NCBI RefSeq assembly: GCF_012034205.1
Contig: NZ_JAATEM010000030.1
Span: forward strand, 27,510 to 91,509
DNA from: Streptomyces composti
Lineage (GTDB): Bacteria; Actinomycetota; Actinomycetes; Streptomycetales; Streptomycetaceae
Length of the DNA stretch: 64,000 bases
Reading direction: 5' to 3'
Shown in pieces: positions 49,982 through 59,268 of the stretch; positions within the stretch are counted from its first letter, which is position 1, and each line of letters begins with the position of its first letter. The position numbers were made by a program, and so were the translations under genes. The notes under the pieces were generated by a model, which saw nothing but the letters and a program-made list of their open reading frames with translations, did no database searches and had not been told where the DNA came from.

Positions 49982-50427
49982 GCCCCCTCCAACGGGTCCG
50001 ACACACCGGTGGTTACGCAGCGGACAGAGAGTGTGACTCTCCGTTCGCGGCTTCCCCGCGCCGCTCGGTTCAGCGGGCGCCTCGACGCGCCAGAGGTGGT
50101 GAGCCGGACTCCGCGCGCCCCCGCTTGCGCCCCTGCATCCACTCCTGACCGCCCTATGTCAAGTGAATCGCGTGCCGACGACCTTGAGTTCATACAAAGG
50201 GGTGGCGAATGGTGGCGATTACGCATTCGCCATGGCTGGACGGGTGATCGTGAGATTACGTTGAGTGCACGGCTTCTTGGGGCACATGCACTCGTGGGTA
50301 TGCCGGAGGCAACTCGGCTTTCCGTTCGAAGGGTGACAACCGCCGGACGGGCGGCCCCGACAACCGGCATTCTGATAGGGCTTGGCGCACTCGGCGGCAA
50401 GTGGTCTTCAGGGATGGGGGCGTTCCA
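49982..50427. other. 446-base leader/promoter region upstream of nsdA with palindromes
   Basis: Two inverted repeats stand out: GAGAGT-GTG-ACTCTC at 50027-50041, and TGGCGAATG / CATTCGCCA at 50203-50211 and 50224-50232. The stretch from 50150 to 50420 is clearly less GC-rich than its surroundings. A 91-codon frame (ATG 50156 to TGA 50431) overlaps the nsdA GTG, but its third codon positions are not GC-biased and it contains a TTA codon, so it is probably not a normal gene. The region most likely holds regulatory sites. Confidence 0.55.
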
Positions 50428-51921
50428 GTGAGCGGCAACGGCGGTGGCGGATCGAGCGCTGCGAGTGCGGAGAAACGCCCGAACGAGCTTCTCACCTCGT
50501 GGTTCGTCCGCAGCGGCTGGTCCAAGGGCGAGCTGGCCCGTCAGGTCAACCGCAGAGCACGCCAGTTGGGCGCCAACCACATCTCCACCGACACCTCCCG
50601 TGTGCGCCGCTGGCTGGACGGGGAGAACCCGCGCGAGCCGATCCCCAGGATCCTGTCGGAGCTGTTCTCCGAACGCTTCGGCGTCGTCGTCTCCGTGGAG
50701 GACCTGGGGCTGCGCAACTCGCGCCCCTCACCCTCCGCGACCGGCGTCGACCTGCCGTGGACGGGCCCGCAGACCGTGGCCCTGCTCAGCGAGTTCTCGC
50801 GCAGCGACCTGATGCTGGCGCGGCGCGGCTTCCTCGGGAGCTCGCTCGCCCTCTCCGCGGGCCCGTCCCTCATCGAGCCCATGCAGCGCTGGCTCGTCCC
50901 CACGCCGTCCGCCCCGCAGCAGCACCCCGAGCCGGAGCCGGCCTCCTCCCCCGGCCGCGGCCGCGGCCGGCTGTCCAAGCCGGAGCTGGACCTGCTGGAG
51001 ACGACCACGGTGATGTTCCGCAAGTGGGACGCCCAGTGCGGCGGCGGCCTGCGCCGCAAGGCGGTCGTCGGGCAGCTGCACGAGGTGTCCGACCTGCTCC
51101 AGGAGCCGCAGCCGGAGGCCACCACCCGCCGCCTGTTCAAGGTCGCCGCCGAACTGGCCGAGCTGGCCGGCTGGATGTCGTACGACGTGGGGCTCCAGCC
51201 CACGGCGCAGAAGTACTTCGTGCTCGCCCTGCACGCCGCCAAGGAGGCGGGCGACCGGCCGCTCGGCTCCTACATCCTGTCCAACATGAGCCGCCAGATG
51301 ATCCACCTCGGCCGCCCCGAGGACGCCCTGGAGCTCATCCATCTCGCCCAGTACGGCAGCCGGGACTGCGCAAGCCCGCGCACCCAGTCGATGCTGTATG
51401 CGATGGAGGCCCGCGCCTACGCCAACATGGGCCAGCCGGGCCGCTGCAAGCGGGCGGTGCGGATGGCCGAGGACACCTTCGCCGAGGCCGACGAGTGGGA
51501 CGAGCCGGACCCCGACTGGATCACGTTCTTCTCCGAGGCCGAGCTCTACGGGGAGAACAGCCACTCCTTCCGCGACCTCGCCTATGTGGCGGGCCGCAGC
51601 CCGACCTACGCCTCGCTGGCCGAGCCGCTGATGCAGCGGGCGGTGGAGCTGTTCGCCCGGGACGGCGAGCACCAGCGCAGTTACGCCCTCAATCTGATCG
51701 GCATGGCGACCGTGCACCTGCTGCAGCGCGAGCCGGAGCAGGGTGCGGCGCTGGCCACCGAGGCCATCAAGGCCGCCAAGAAGGTGCGGTCGGAACGCGT
51801 CAACACCCGTATCAGAAAGACCGTGGACAACGCGGTCCGCGACTTCGGGGGCGTGGCCGAGGTCGTCGACCTCACGGAGCGGCTCGCGGCCGAGCTGCCC
51901 GAGACCGCCGAGGCGGTCTGA
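50428..51921 (+). CDS. nsdA: negative regulator of Streptomyces differentiation and antibiotic production
   Basis: This 497-residue protein starts at GTG 50428, with GGATGGGGG just upstream. The N-terminal part has a helix-turn-helix-like stretch (WSKGELARQVNRRARQLGANHISTDTSRVRRWLDGENPREP). The long C-terminal part is helical with TPR-like repeats (QKYFVLALHAAKEAGDRPLGSYILSNMSRQM and later repeats). In S. coelicolor, nsdA (SCO5582) disruption increases actinorhodin and sporulation, so it acts as a negative regulator; the molecular mechanism is not settled. Length, motif order and its place between ftsY and glcP match that gene. Confidence 0.9.
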   Translation: MSGNGGGGSSAASAEKRPNELLTSWFVRSGWSKGELARQVNRRARQLGANHISTDTSRVRRWLDGENPREPIPRILSELFSERFGVVVSVEDLGLRNSRPSPSATGVDLPWTGPQTVALLSEFSRSDLMLARRGFLGSSLALSAGPSLIEPMQRWLVPTPSAPQQHPEPEPASSPGRGRGRLSKPELDLLETTTVMFRKWDAQCGGGLRRKAVVGQLHEVSDLLQEPQPEATTRRLFKVAAELAELAGWMSYDVGLQPTAQKYFVLALHAAKEAGDRPLGSYILSNMSRQMIHLGRPEDALELIHLAQYGSRDCASPRTQSMLYAMEARAYANMGQPGRCKRAVRMAEDTFAEADEWDEPDPDWITFFSEAELYGENSHSFRDLAYVAGRSPTYASLAEPLMQRAVELFARDGEHQRSYALNLIGMATVHLLQREPEQGAALATEAIKAAKKVRSERVNTRIRKTVDNAVRDFGGVAEVVDLTERLAAELPETAEAV

Positions 51922-52108
51922 GGCCGCCGCCCGCGGCCCCCTACAGACCCCGGCCGCGGCCGGCCCTCCCGAACTGCCCGACTCGGCTCCCCCATGCCAG
52001 TCATTCGGAAGGCCGGCCGTGGCCGGCTGCCTTCGCCCTGACGGTCTGACGGAGCGTCAGCCATGGTTCGCTCCGTCGGCGGCTCGGTGGTGGAGGGGGA
52101 CGAAGAGG

Positions 52109-53076
52109 ATGCCCGCCACGGTCGTACGGTTCCATCCGGCCACTCCCGGCGCGGCCCCTGCCGAGCTCTCCGCCCGCTACCGGGCCGCGCTGGAGATGGC
52201 GGTGCAGGCGGACGATCGCGGAATCACCACGGTGCAGACGGAGGAGCACCACGGAGTGCCGACGGCCGGCTGCCCGCCCCCTTCGCCTTCGCGGGCGCCG
52301 TGCTCGGTGCGGCGCGGCGGCTGACCGTCACCGTCTCCGCGACGATCGGCCCGCTGTACGACCCGCTGCGGCCGGCCGAGGAGATCGCGGTGCTGGATCT
52401 GCTCAGCGGCGGCCGGCTGGTCACCGTGGCCGGGATCGGCTACCGCCCGGAGGAGTACGAGCGGGCCGGGGTGCCCTGCGCCGAGCGCGGCCGGCTCCAG
52501 GTCGAGTTGCTGGACACGCTGCTGAGGGCCTCGACCGGGGAAGAGGTCACCTACCGCGGGTGCGCGGTGCGCGTCACGCCGCGCCCGTACTCGAAGCCGC
52601 ATCCGCCGCTGCCGGTGGGCGGCTCGTCACGGGCCGCCGCCCGCCGCGCGGTTCCAGCTGCCGTTCTTCCCCAGCGCGCATCTGCCGGAGCTCGAGCCCT
52701 GCTGCAAGGCGCGGCTCGAGGAGTACGGCACCAGCGGCTGGATGAGGATGCCGTCCGCAGAGACGTCGCTGCTGCGTCTCTGCGGAGGACCCCGAGCAGG
52801 CCTGGGCGCGCCACGGCCGGCACTTTCGCACGAGGCGCGGACCTACGCCTCCTGGCAGCCGTCCGGGGCTCGTTCGGCGGTGCCGCCGACCGCGGCGACG
52901 GTGCAGGAGCTGCGCGCGGAGGGGGGTGTACCGGATCGTCACACCCGAGGAGTGCCTGGCGCTGGAGCGCGGGTCCTGTGTGCTGCATCCCGCCGGCCGG
53001 CGGGATGCCGGTGGACGAGGGGTGGCGGAGCCTGCGGTTGTTCGCCGAACGGGCGCTGCCGCGGACGGACGGCTGA
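52109..53076 (+). pseudogene. decayed LLM-class flavin-dependent oxidoreductase gene
   Basis: An ATG at 52109 with GAAGAGG upstream begins MPATVVRFHPATPGAAPAEL and continues with DRGITTVQTEEHHG, typical of F420/FMN luciferase-like monooxygenases. The frame is lost near 52265. Similarity continues in another frame (FAGAVLGAARRLTVTVSATIG, AEEIAVLDLLSGGRLVTVAGIGYRPEEYE) to about 52640. It then shifts again (RFQLPFFPSAHLPELEPCCKARLEEYG) and at least twice more before the family-like ending FAERALPRTDG at 53076. Several separate indels make this a pseudogene rather than one sequencing error. It lies between nsdA and the convergent glcP. Confidence 0.8.
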
Positions 53077-53104
53077 CCCCTGGTTCCGGCGCCCGTGGAC
53101 AGGG

Positions 53105-53140
53105 CACCGCCCCGGCGGGCGGAGCCCGGCCGGGGCGGTG
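53105..53140. terminator. hairpin terminator upstream of the glcP stop
   Basis: CACCGCCCCGGC (53105-53116) and GCCGGGGCGGTG (53129-53140) form a perfect 12-base stem; the loop can also pair (GGG/CCC). It sits between the pseudogene end and the convergent glcP gene. Confidence 0.75.
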
Positions 53141-53204
53141 GTGGGGGGTACGAGGAGTGGGGCAGCGGGGACTTGAGCCCCCTCCTCGGGTCCTGCGGGG
53201 GGCG

Positions 53205-54623
53205 TCAGCCCATCTCCTCCAGCCTCTTGCCCTTCGTCTCCTTGACGAACTTCAGGACGAACGGGATGGAGAGCGCGGCGAAGGCGGTGTAGATCACGTA
53301 GGTGACGGACAGGTTCCAGTCGGCCAGCGACGGGAAGCTCGCGGTGATGGCCCAGTTGGCGATCCACTGCGCGGCGGCGGCGACGCCGAGCGCGGCGGCG
53401 CGGATCCGGTTGGGGAACATCTCGCCGAGCATGACCCAGACGACCACACCCCACGACAGGGCGAAGAAGAGCACGAACACATGGGCGGCGATCAGGGCGA
53501 CCCAGCCCTGGGTCTCCGGGAGCTTGCCGCCGACCAGGTCAAAGGAGAACGCCCAGGCCTCCAGGGCGAGGCCGATCACCATGCCGACCGAGCCGATGAT
53601 CGCCAGCGGCCTGCGGCCGATCCGGTCCACGAAGATCATCGCGATCACGGTGCCGACGATGTTGATGATCGACGTGGTGAACGAGTAGAAGAACGAGTCC
53701 GTCGGGTCGACGCCGACCGACTGCCACAGCGTCGAGGAGTAGTAGAACGCGACGTTGATGCCGACGAACTGCTGGAAGACCGACAGGCCGATGCCGACCC
53801 AGACGATCGGCTTGAAGAAGAAGCTGCCGCCGAGCAGGTCCTTGAAGCTGGACTTCTCCTCGCGGCGCATGCCGGTCTCGATCTCGGTGACGCGGGCGTC
53901 GAGGTCGGTCTCGGTGCCCTCGACCTCGGCGAGGATCTCCCGGGCGCGCTCGCGCTTGCCGACGGAGATCAGGTAGCGGGGCGACTCGGGGATGGCGAAG
54001 GAGAGCAGGCCGTACAGGACGGCCGGGATCACCATGACGCCGAGCATCAGCTGCCAGGCCTCCAGGCCGAGCAGCTCACCGCGCTGGTCGCCGTCGGCGG
54101 CGTTCAGGATGCCCCAGTTGACCAGCTGGGAGACGGCGATGCCGACCACGATCGCGGCCTGCTGGAAGGAGCCGAGGCGGCCGCGGTAGGCGGGCGGGGC
54201 GACCTCAGCGATGTAGGCGGGGCCGATGACGGAGGCCATGCCGATCGCGAAGCCGCCGACCACGCGCCAGAAGGCGAGGTCGTACAGCGTGAACGGCAGG
54301 GCGGAGCCGACGGCGCTGACCGTGAACAGCACGGCCGCGATCTGCATGCACCGGATGCGTCCGATGCGGTCGGCTATCCGCCCGGCGGTCGCCGCACCGA
54401 CGGCGCAGCCGATCAGGGCGATGGCGATGACCTGGGCGAGGGCTGCGGAGCCGATGTCGTACCGGTCCCGGACGGCCTCGACGGCGCCGTTGATCACGGA
54501 GCTGTCGTAGCCGAAGAGGAAGCCGCCCATGGCAGCCGCCGCCGCGATGAAGATGACATGCCCGAGGTGATCGGGCTGAGCCTGGGCGGCGCCTGTCGCC
54601 CGGGTCTGCGCTGTGCTGGTCAC
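53205..54623 (-). CDS. glcP: glucose permease, major facilitator superfamily (sugar porter)
   Basis: This 472-residue transporter has twelve hydrophobic segments and all sugar-porter motifs: GYDSSVINGAVEAV near the start, GRIADRIGRI (loop 2-3), PESPRYLISVGKRERA (after helix 6), QQFVGINVAFYYSSTLW (helix 7) and VDRIGRRPLAI (loop 8-9). The C-terminus KFVKETKGKRLEEMG carries the PETKG-like ending. It matches the glucose/H+ symporter GlcP (SCO5578) of S. coelicolor in length and position between smc and nsdA. Glucose uptake in Streptomyces depends on this permease plus glucose kinase. The upstream region contains several operator-like palindromes. Confidence 0.9.
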   Translation of the reverse strand: MTSTAQTRATGAAQAQPDHLGHVIFIAAAAAMGGFLFGYDSSVINGAVEAVRDRYDIGSAALAQVIAIALIGCAVGAATAGRIADRIGRIRCMQIAAVLFTVSAVGSALPFTLYDLAFWRVVGGFAIGMASVIGPAYIAEVAPPAYRGRLGSFQQAAIVVGIAVSQLVNWGILNAADGDQRGELLGLEAWQLMLGVMVIPAVLYGLLSFAIPESPRYLISVGKRERAREILAEVEGTETDLDARVTEIETGMRREEKSSFKDLLGGSFFFKPIVWVGIGLSVFQQFVGINVAFYYSSTLWQSVGVDPTDSFFYSFTTSIINIVGTVIAMIFVDRIGRRPLAIIGSVGMVIGLALEAWAFSFDLVGGKLPETQGWVALIAAHVFVLFFALSWGVVVWVMLGEMFPNRIRAAALGVAAAAQWIANWAITASFPSLADWNLSVTYVIYTAFAALSIPFVLKFVKETKGKRLEEMG

Positions 54624-54651
54624 GGGTCCACCTGACTACCTGAATGTAAAA

Positions 54652-54661
54652 GCAACGTTGC
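54652..54661. promoter_or_regulatory. LacI-type palindrome upstream of glcP
   Basis: GCAACGTTGC is a perfect ten-base palindrome with a central CG, the form bound by LacI/GalR regulators. It is 29 bases upstream of the glcP start codon. Confidence 0.5.
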
Positions 54662-54672
54662 AGAGACTATGC

Positions 54673-54771
54673 CTTCAAGTTTTGAAGTCAATACCGCGAA
54701 GGAAGCGGAAATTGTGAGCAAGAAGACAGGTGACTGACAGCCCACTGTCAGCCATGCGTTCAATGTTTGAA
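54673..54771. promoter_or_regulatory. paired TTCAA-N3-TTGAA operators upstream of glcP
   Basis: CTTCAAGTTTTGAAG (54673-54687) and TTCAATGTTTGAA (54759-54771) share the consensus TTCAA-N3-TTGAA, with centres 85 bases apart, about eight helical turns. Between them lies CTGACAG-CCCA-CTGTCAG (54734-54751), another perfect inverted repeat. The spacing suggests repression by looping. Confidence 0.55.
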
Positions 54772-54842
54772 GATCCAGGGTCGATGCAGCGCAGGCGCGG
54801 GCACGCGTGGGCCGACCGCGGGCCGGTCGCGGGCCGGTCGTC

Positions 54843-57800
54843 CTAGCGCAGCCGCTGGCTGATGACCTTGGAGACGCCGTCGCCCTGCATGGAGACGCCG
54901 TAGAGCGCGTCGGCGACCTCCATGGTGCGCTTCTGGTGCGTGATCACGATCAGCTGCGAGGTCTCCTGGAGCTCCTGCATGATCCGGATCAGCCGCTGGA
55001 GGTTGGTGTCGTCGAGGGCCGCCTCGACCTCGTCCATGACATAGAACGGGCTGGGGCGCGCCTTGAAGATCGACACCAGCAGGGCGACGGCGGTCAGCGA
55101 CCGCTCGCCGCCGGAGAGCAGGCTGAGCCGCTTGACCTTCTTGCCCGGCGGACGCGCCTCGACGTCCACGCCCGTGGTGAGCATGTTGTCGGGGTCGGTC
55201 AGCACCAGACGTCCCTCGCCGCCCGGGAAGAGCCGGGAGAACACCCCTTCGAACTCCCGCGCGGTGTCCCGGTAGGCCTCGGTGAAGACCTGCTCGACGC
55301 GTTCGTCGACCTCCTTGACGACCTGGAGCAGGTCCGCGCGGGTCTTCTTCAGGTCCTCCAGCTGCTCGCTGAGGAACTGATGGCGTTCCTCCAGCGCGGC
55401 GAACTCCTCCAGGGCGAGCGGGTTCACCTTGCCGAGCTGCTGGTAGGCACGCTCGGCCGCCTTCAGGCGCTTCTCCTGCTCGGCCCGGACGAAGGGGCGG
55501 GGCTGGTTGCGCGGATGCTCCGGGTCCTCCGGCAGCTGCTCCCCCTCGGCGGGGGGCGAGGGCGGCACCGGCTGATGCGGGCCGTACTCCTCCACCAGCA
55601 CGGCCGGTTCGACACCCAGTTCCTCCAGCGCCTTGGTCTCCAGCTGCTCGATCCGCAGCCGCTTCTCGGCGCCGAGTACCTCCCCGCGGTGAACCGAATC
55701 CGTCAACTTGTCGAGTTCCGCCTTCAGATCGCGCCCCTCGGTCCTGGCGCGGGCGAGTTCCTGCTCGCGCTGGGCCTTGGCGGCCTCGGCGGCGGCCCGC
55801 TCCTCCTCGGCGCGGGCGAGGGAGACCTCCACATGCGCCAGCAGCTGCCGGGCCCCGGCGGCGACCGCCTCGGCCACCGCGGCCTCGTGGCGCATCCGGG
55901 CCCTGCGCTGCTCGGCCCGGGCGCGCGCCTCGCGCTCCGCGCGGGCGGCCCGGTCGAGGGCGTCGGCGCGGCCGGCCAGCGCCTTGACCCGCTCCTCGTG
56001 GGTGCGCAGCTGGAGGCGGGCCTCCATCTCGGTCTGCCGGGCGTTGGCCCCGTCCGCCGCGAGCCGGTCGCGCCGGGAGGTGTCGGGTTCCTCCTCGATC
56101 GGCATCTCCTCGGCGACGGCGAGGCGTTCGGCGAGCTCCTCGACCTCGGCCAGGGCCTTGTCCAGGGCCTCCTGGGCGCGGGCGGCCGCGGCGGCGGAGC
56201 GCTCCGCCTCGCCCGCGGCGCCCCGGGCCTGTCCGGCGAGCCGGCCGAGCTGCTGGGCCACGGCCGACTTCTCCCGGTCGGCGGCCCGGCGGCGTTCGCC
56301 GAGCTCCTCGACCTCGGCGGCCGCCCGGGCCCGCCGCTCGGCCGCCGCCTGCTGCTCCCGCGCGAGCTCCTCGCAGCCCACGGCCAGCTCCTGAAGCTCG
56401 GCGGCGGCCTCGTCCACGGAGGCCTGCACCTCCAGCAGGCTGGGGGCCCCGGCGGAGCCGCCCTGGGCGAAGTGGGCGCCCAGCAGGTCGCCCTCGGCGG
56501 TGACGGCGGTCAGCTGCGGATGGCGGTAGACCAGGTCCTCGGCGTCCTCGAGCGTGGCGACCACGACGATGTCCCGCAGCAGCCGGTGGACGGCCGGCAT
56601 CAGGTCGGAGGGGCCGCTGACCAGGCGTGCGGCCGGGCGTGCGGTGGCGGGGAGTCCCTCGGCGGCGGCCGGTCCGTGCTCCGCTGCCGCCGGGCCGGGC
56701 TCCGACGGCTCCCTCGCGACGAGCAGCGCCGCGCGACCGCCGTCCTGCTTGCGCAGCAGGCGGATGGCGTCGGCCGCCGCGGACGGCGAGGTGACCGCCA
56801 GGGCGTCCGCCGCGGCACCGAAGGCGGCGGCCAGCGGGACCTCGTAGCCCGGGGTGACGGTGAGCAGTTCCGCGGCGGGGCCCAGCAGGCCGGTGAGCCG
56901 GTCCTTCGCCTGCAGCAGCGCGCCGGTGCCGTCCTTGCGGCGCAGGCCCATGGCCAGTGCCTCGTGGCGGGCCTGGGTGGCGGCGCGCCGGCGTTCGGCG
57001 TCGCCGAGCGCCTCCCGGGCCTCGGTCAGGGCCGTCTCGGCCTCGGCGAGGCGCCGCTTGGCCGCCTCGTGCTGTCCGGCGAGTTCCGCGTCACCCGCGT
57101 CGAGGCCGTCGACCTCGGCCTTGAGCGTCTCGTACTCCTCCTGGGCGGCGACGGCCCGTTCCTGGGCCTCGTCGCGGGCGGCGGCCAGGCGTTCGATCTC
57201 GGCCTGGGCGGCCGCGGCGCGGGAACGGGCGGCGCCGACCTGGCCCTTGAGCCGGGCGAGGCCCTCGCGGCGGTCGGCGATGGCCCGGGCGGCGTCCTTC
57301 AGGCGCCGCTCCTCCTGGGCGAGTTCGCGCTCCAGTTCGGCGCGGTGCGCGACGGTGTCCTCAAGGGCGCGTTCGGCCGCCTCCAGGGCCGCCTCCAGTT
57401 CGGCCTCCTGCTCGCGGATGCGGGCGGCCTCGCGCTCCAGCTCCTCGGGGTCACGGCCGCGCCGCTCCTCGGGGGGCGCGGAGGTGGCGCTCTTCACCCG
57501 GGCGTCGGCCAGCGAGATCGTGCCGCGCACGCGTTCGGCGAGCCGGGACAGCTCGTACCAGGTCTGCTGGGCGTTCTGCAGCCGCGGGGCGAGGCGGCGC
57601 ACCTCGTCCTCGAGCAGGGCCTCGCGCTGCAGTGCCTTCCTCAGCTCCTGCTCGGTGGCTTCCTTGCGCTCCTTCAGGGCCGCCTCGTCGGCGATCTCCG
57701 CCTTGAGCGCCTCACGCAGCCGTACCAGGTCGTCGGCGAGCAGGCGCAGACGGGCGTCGCGCAGGTCGGCCTGGATGACGGCGGCCTTGCGGGCGACGGC

Positions 57801-58427
57801 GGCCTGGCGGCCCAGCGGCTTGAGCTGGCGGCGCAGCTCGTCGGTGAGGTCCTGGACGCGGGCCAGGTTGGCCTGCATCGCGTCCAGCTTGCGCAGCGCC
57901 TTCTCCTTGCGCTTGCGGTGCTTGAGGACGCCGGCCGCCTCCTCGATGAAGGCGCGGCGGCCCATCGGGTCGGCGTGCAGCACCGAGTCGAGCTGGCCCT
58001 GCCCGACGATGACGTGCATCTCGCGGCCGATGCCGGAGTCGGAGAGCAGCTCCTGGATGTCCAGCAGCCGGCAGGTGTCGCCGTTGATCTGGTACTCGCT
58101 GCCGCCGTTGCGGAACATGATCCGCGTGATGGTGACTTCGGAGTAGTCGATGGGCAGCGCGCCGTCGGAGTTGTCGATGGTGAGGGACACCTCGGCCCGG
58201 CCCAGCGGGGGGCGGCCGGTGGTGCCGGCGAAGATGACGTCCTCCATCTTGCCGCCGCGCAGGGACTTGGCGCCCTGCTCGCCCATGACCCAGCTGAGCG
58301 CGTCCACGACGTTGGACTTGCCCGAGCCGTTCGGTCCGACGACGCATGTGATGCCCGGCTCGAACCGGAGCGTGGTCGCCGAGGCGAACGACTTGAAGCC
58401 GCGGAGGGTCAGGGCCTTGAGGTGCAC
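54843..58427 (-). CDS. smc: chromosome segregation ATPase SMC
   Basis: This 1194-residue protein is a complete bacterial SMC. It starts at GTG 58427 with HLKALTLRGFKSFASATTLRFEPG, where the family N-terminus begins; the frame extends further upstream without similarity. Walker A is GPNGSGKSN (residues 31-39). Two long coiled coils rich in Glu/Arg/Ala surround a hinge at about residues 520-660. The C-terminal head has the signature LSLLSGGERSLTAVALL and Walker B FYVMDEVEAALDD. With ScpA/ScpB it compacts chromosomes during sporulation septation. ScpAB genes are not in the window. Confidence 0.96.
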   Translation of the reverse strand: MHLKALTLRGFKSFASATTLRFEPGITCVVGPNGSGKSNVVDALSWVMGEQGAKSLRGGKMEDVIFAGTTGRPPLGRAEVSLTIDNSDGALPIDYSEVTITRIMFRNGGSEYQINGDTCRLLDIQELLSDSGIGREMHVIVGQGQLDSVLHADPMGRRAFIEEAAGVLKHRKRKEKALRKLDAMQANLARVQDLTDELRRQLKPLGRQAAVARKAAVIQADLRDARLRLLADDLVRLREALKAEIADEAALKERKEATEQELRKALQREALLEDEVRRLAPRLQNAQQTWYELSRLAERVRGTISLADARVKSATSAPPEERRGRDPEELEREAARIREQEAELEAALEAAERALEDTVAHRAELERELAQEERRLKDAARAIADRREGLARLKGQVGAARSRAAAAQAEIERLAAARDEAQERAVAAQEEYETLKAEVDGLDAGDAELAGQHEAAKRRLAEAETALTEAREALGDAERRRAATQARHEALAMGLRRKDGTGALLQAKDRLTGLLGPAAELLTVTPGYEVPLAAAFGAAADALAVTSPSAAADAIRLLRKQDGGRAALLVAREPSEPGPAAAEHGPAAAEGLPATARPAARLVSGPSDLMPAVHRLLRDIVVVATLEDAEDLVYRHPQLTAVTAEGDLLGAHFAQGGSAGAPSLLEVQASVDEAAAELQELAVGCEELAREQQAAAERRARAAAEVEELGERRRAADREKSAVAQQLGRLAGQARGAAGEAERSAAAAARAQEALDKALAEVEELAERLAVAEEMPIEEEPDTSRRDRLAADGANARQTEMEARLQLRTHEERVKALAGRADALDRAARAEREARARAEQRRARMRHEAAVAEAVAAGARQLLAHVEVSLARAEEERAAAEAAKAQREQELARARTEGRDLKAELDKLTDSVHRGEVLGAEKRLRIEQLETKALEELGVEPAVLVEEYGPHQPVPPSPPAEGEQLPEDPEHPRNQPRPFVRAEQEKRLKAAERAYQQLGKVNPLALEEFAALEERHQFLSEQLEDLKKTRADLLQVVKEVDERVEQVFTEAYRDTAREFEGVFSRLFPGGEGRLVLTDPDNMLTTGVDVEARPPGKKVKRLSLLSGGERSLTAVALLVSIFKARPSPFYVMDEVEAALDDTNLQRLIRIMQELQETSQLIVITHQKRTMEVADALYGVSMQGDGVSKVISQRLR

Positions 58428-58686
58428 GCCGCCGGACTCTACCGGGCGGCGAAGTCTCACTCCATGAACGCGCGGTTTCACCGGTGAACGTCCAGGGCAG
58501 ACCAGACGTTGAAGAGGGTGAAAGGATGCGCGGGACAACCAGGTCGCCGATGCGGGCGGCGCCGGGGGCTACCGAGGGCTCGGGAGGCAAAAAGAAGGGA
58601 CGCCGGGGCGTCCCTTGCACTTCTGAACAGCGTGGCGGTTGTGACGGGCGACCCGATCACTGTGCCGATGTGAAGCGGTACGGTGA

Positions 58687-58890
58687 TCAGGTGAGCGCAG
58701 GCTCCGCCTGGTTCGCGTCAACGCTCTCCACGATCCTGTCGTGAGAAGCGGCAGCCGTCAGTGCGTCGTTCTCGGCCTGGATGCGTACGAGCTCGGATTC
58801 CAGGTCCTGGACGCGCTGCTGGAGCCGTCGCATCTCGGCGAGGAGTCGAGGGTCGGAGCCGCCGACGTAACCGAGAAGCGCCTTTGCCAT
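58687..58890 (-). CDS. small coiled-coil protein, unknown function
   Basis: This 67-residue protein starts at ATG 58890 with GGAGGA nine bases upstream, a strong ribosome-binding site. It begins MAKALLGYVGGSDPRLLAEM and continues as one predicted coiled coil (RRLQQRVQDLESELVRIQAENDAL), then a short polar tail. The heptad pattern (L-Q-V-L-L-I-A) suggests a dimer. No catalytic or binding motif is recognised. It precedes smc by 259 bases on the same strand. I believe it is conserved in streptomycetes but could not check. Confidence 0.7.
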   Translation of the reverse strand: MAKALLGYVGGSDPRLLAEMRRLQQRVQDLESELVRIQAENDALTAAASHDRIVESVDANQAEPALT

Positions 58891-59268
58891 GATGGATGGT
58901 CCTCCACAATGAGTGACCGACCGATGCGGTGTGGGTCGTGAGGGATTCGCACCCGCGGTTGCTTGACAGGCCTGGAGTTGTGCTGCCGTTCAGCCATGCC
59001 AAACAGCTAAGGTGCGCGGGGCTTTCAGCGTCTCACCAAAAAGTTTGACGGTCAACACGATCACGCCCCGTATTGGCGGACAACCGGGTGCGCACGGCCG
59101 TGATCGGCGGTGCCGCGACTCCCGCGGGCCCTCGGGGCGTGACGGTCGTCCTGGCGGCCCGAGCCGCCCGGGGCAGGCTCCCCTCGGCCATCACCAGCAC
59201 TTTTCCGTGGTGCGGAGGCGGTGTGAAGGCCCCGCGCCCCTCACCGGACCCCCTCCGCGCCCCTGGAA
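58891..59268. other. 378-base gap upstream of the coiled-coil gene
   Basis: It contains TTGACGGTCAA at 59045-59055, an inverted repeat with a -35-like TTGAC on each strand, which may mark a promoter for the minus-strand coiled-coil gene. The stretch 58930-59010 has GGGTGCGAATCCC on the minus strand, reminiscent of a tRNA T-arm, but no matching acceptor stem. Nothing else is recognised. Confidence 0.45.

Noticed and set aside
58428..58538. Longer N-terminus for SMC
   Set aside because: Family similarity starts at HLKALTLRGFKSF; upstream residues are unrelated.
58930..59010. tRNA-like stretch on the minus strand (GGGTGCGAATCCC resembles a T-arm)
   Set aside because: No acceptor stem pairs, the anticodon arm does not form, and the T-stem has a mismatch. 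Chance similarity is more likely.
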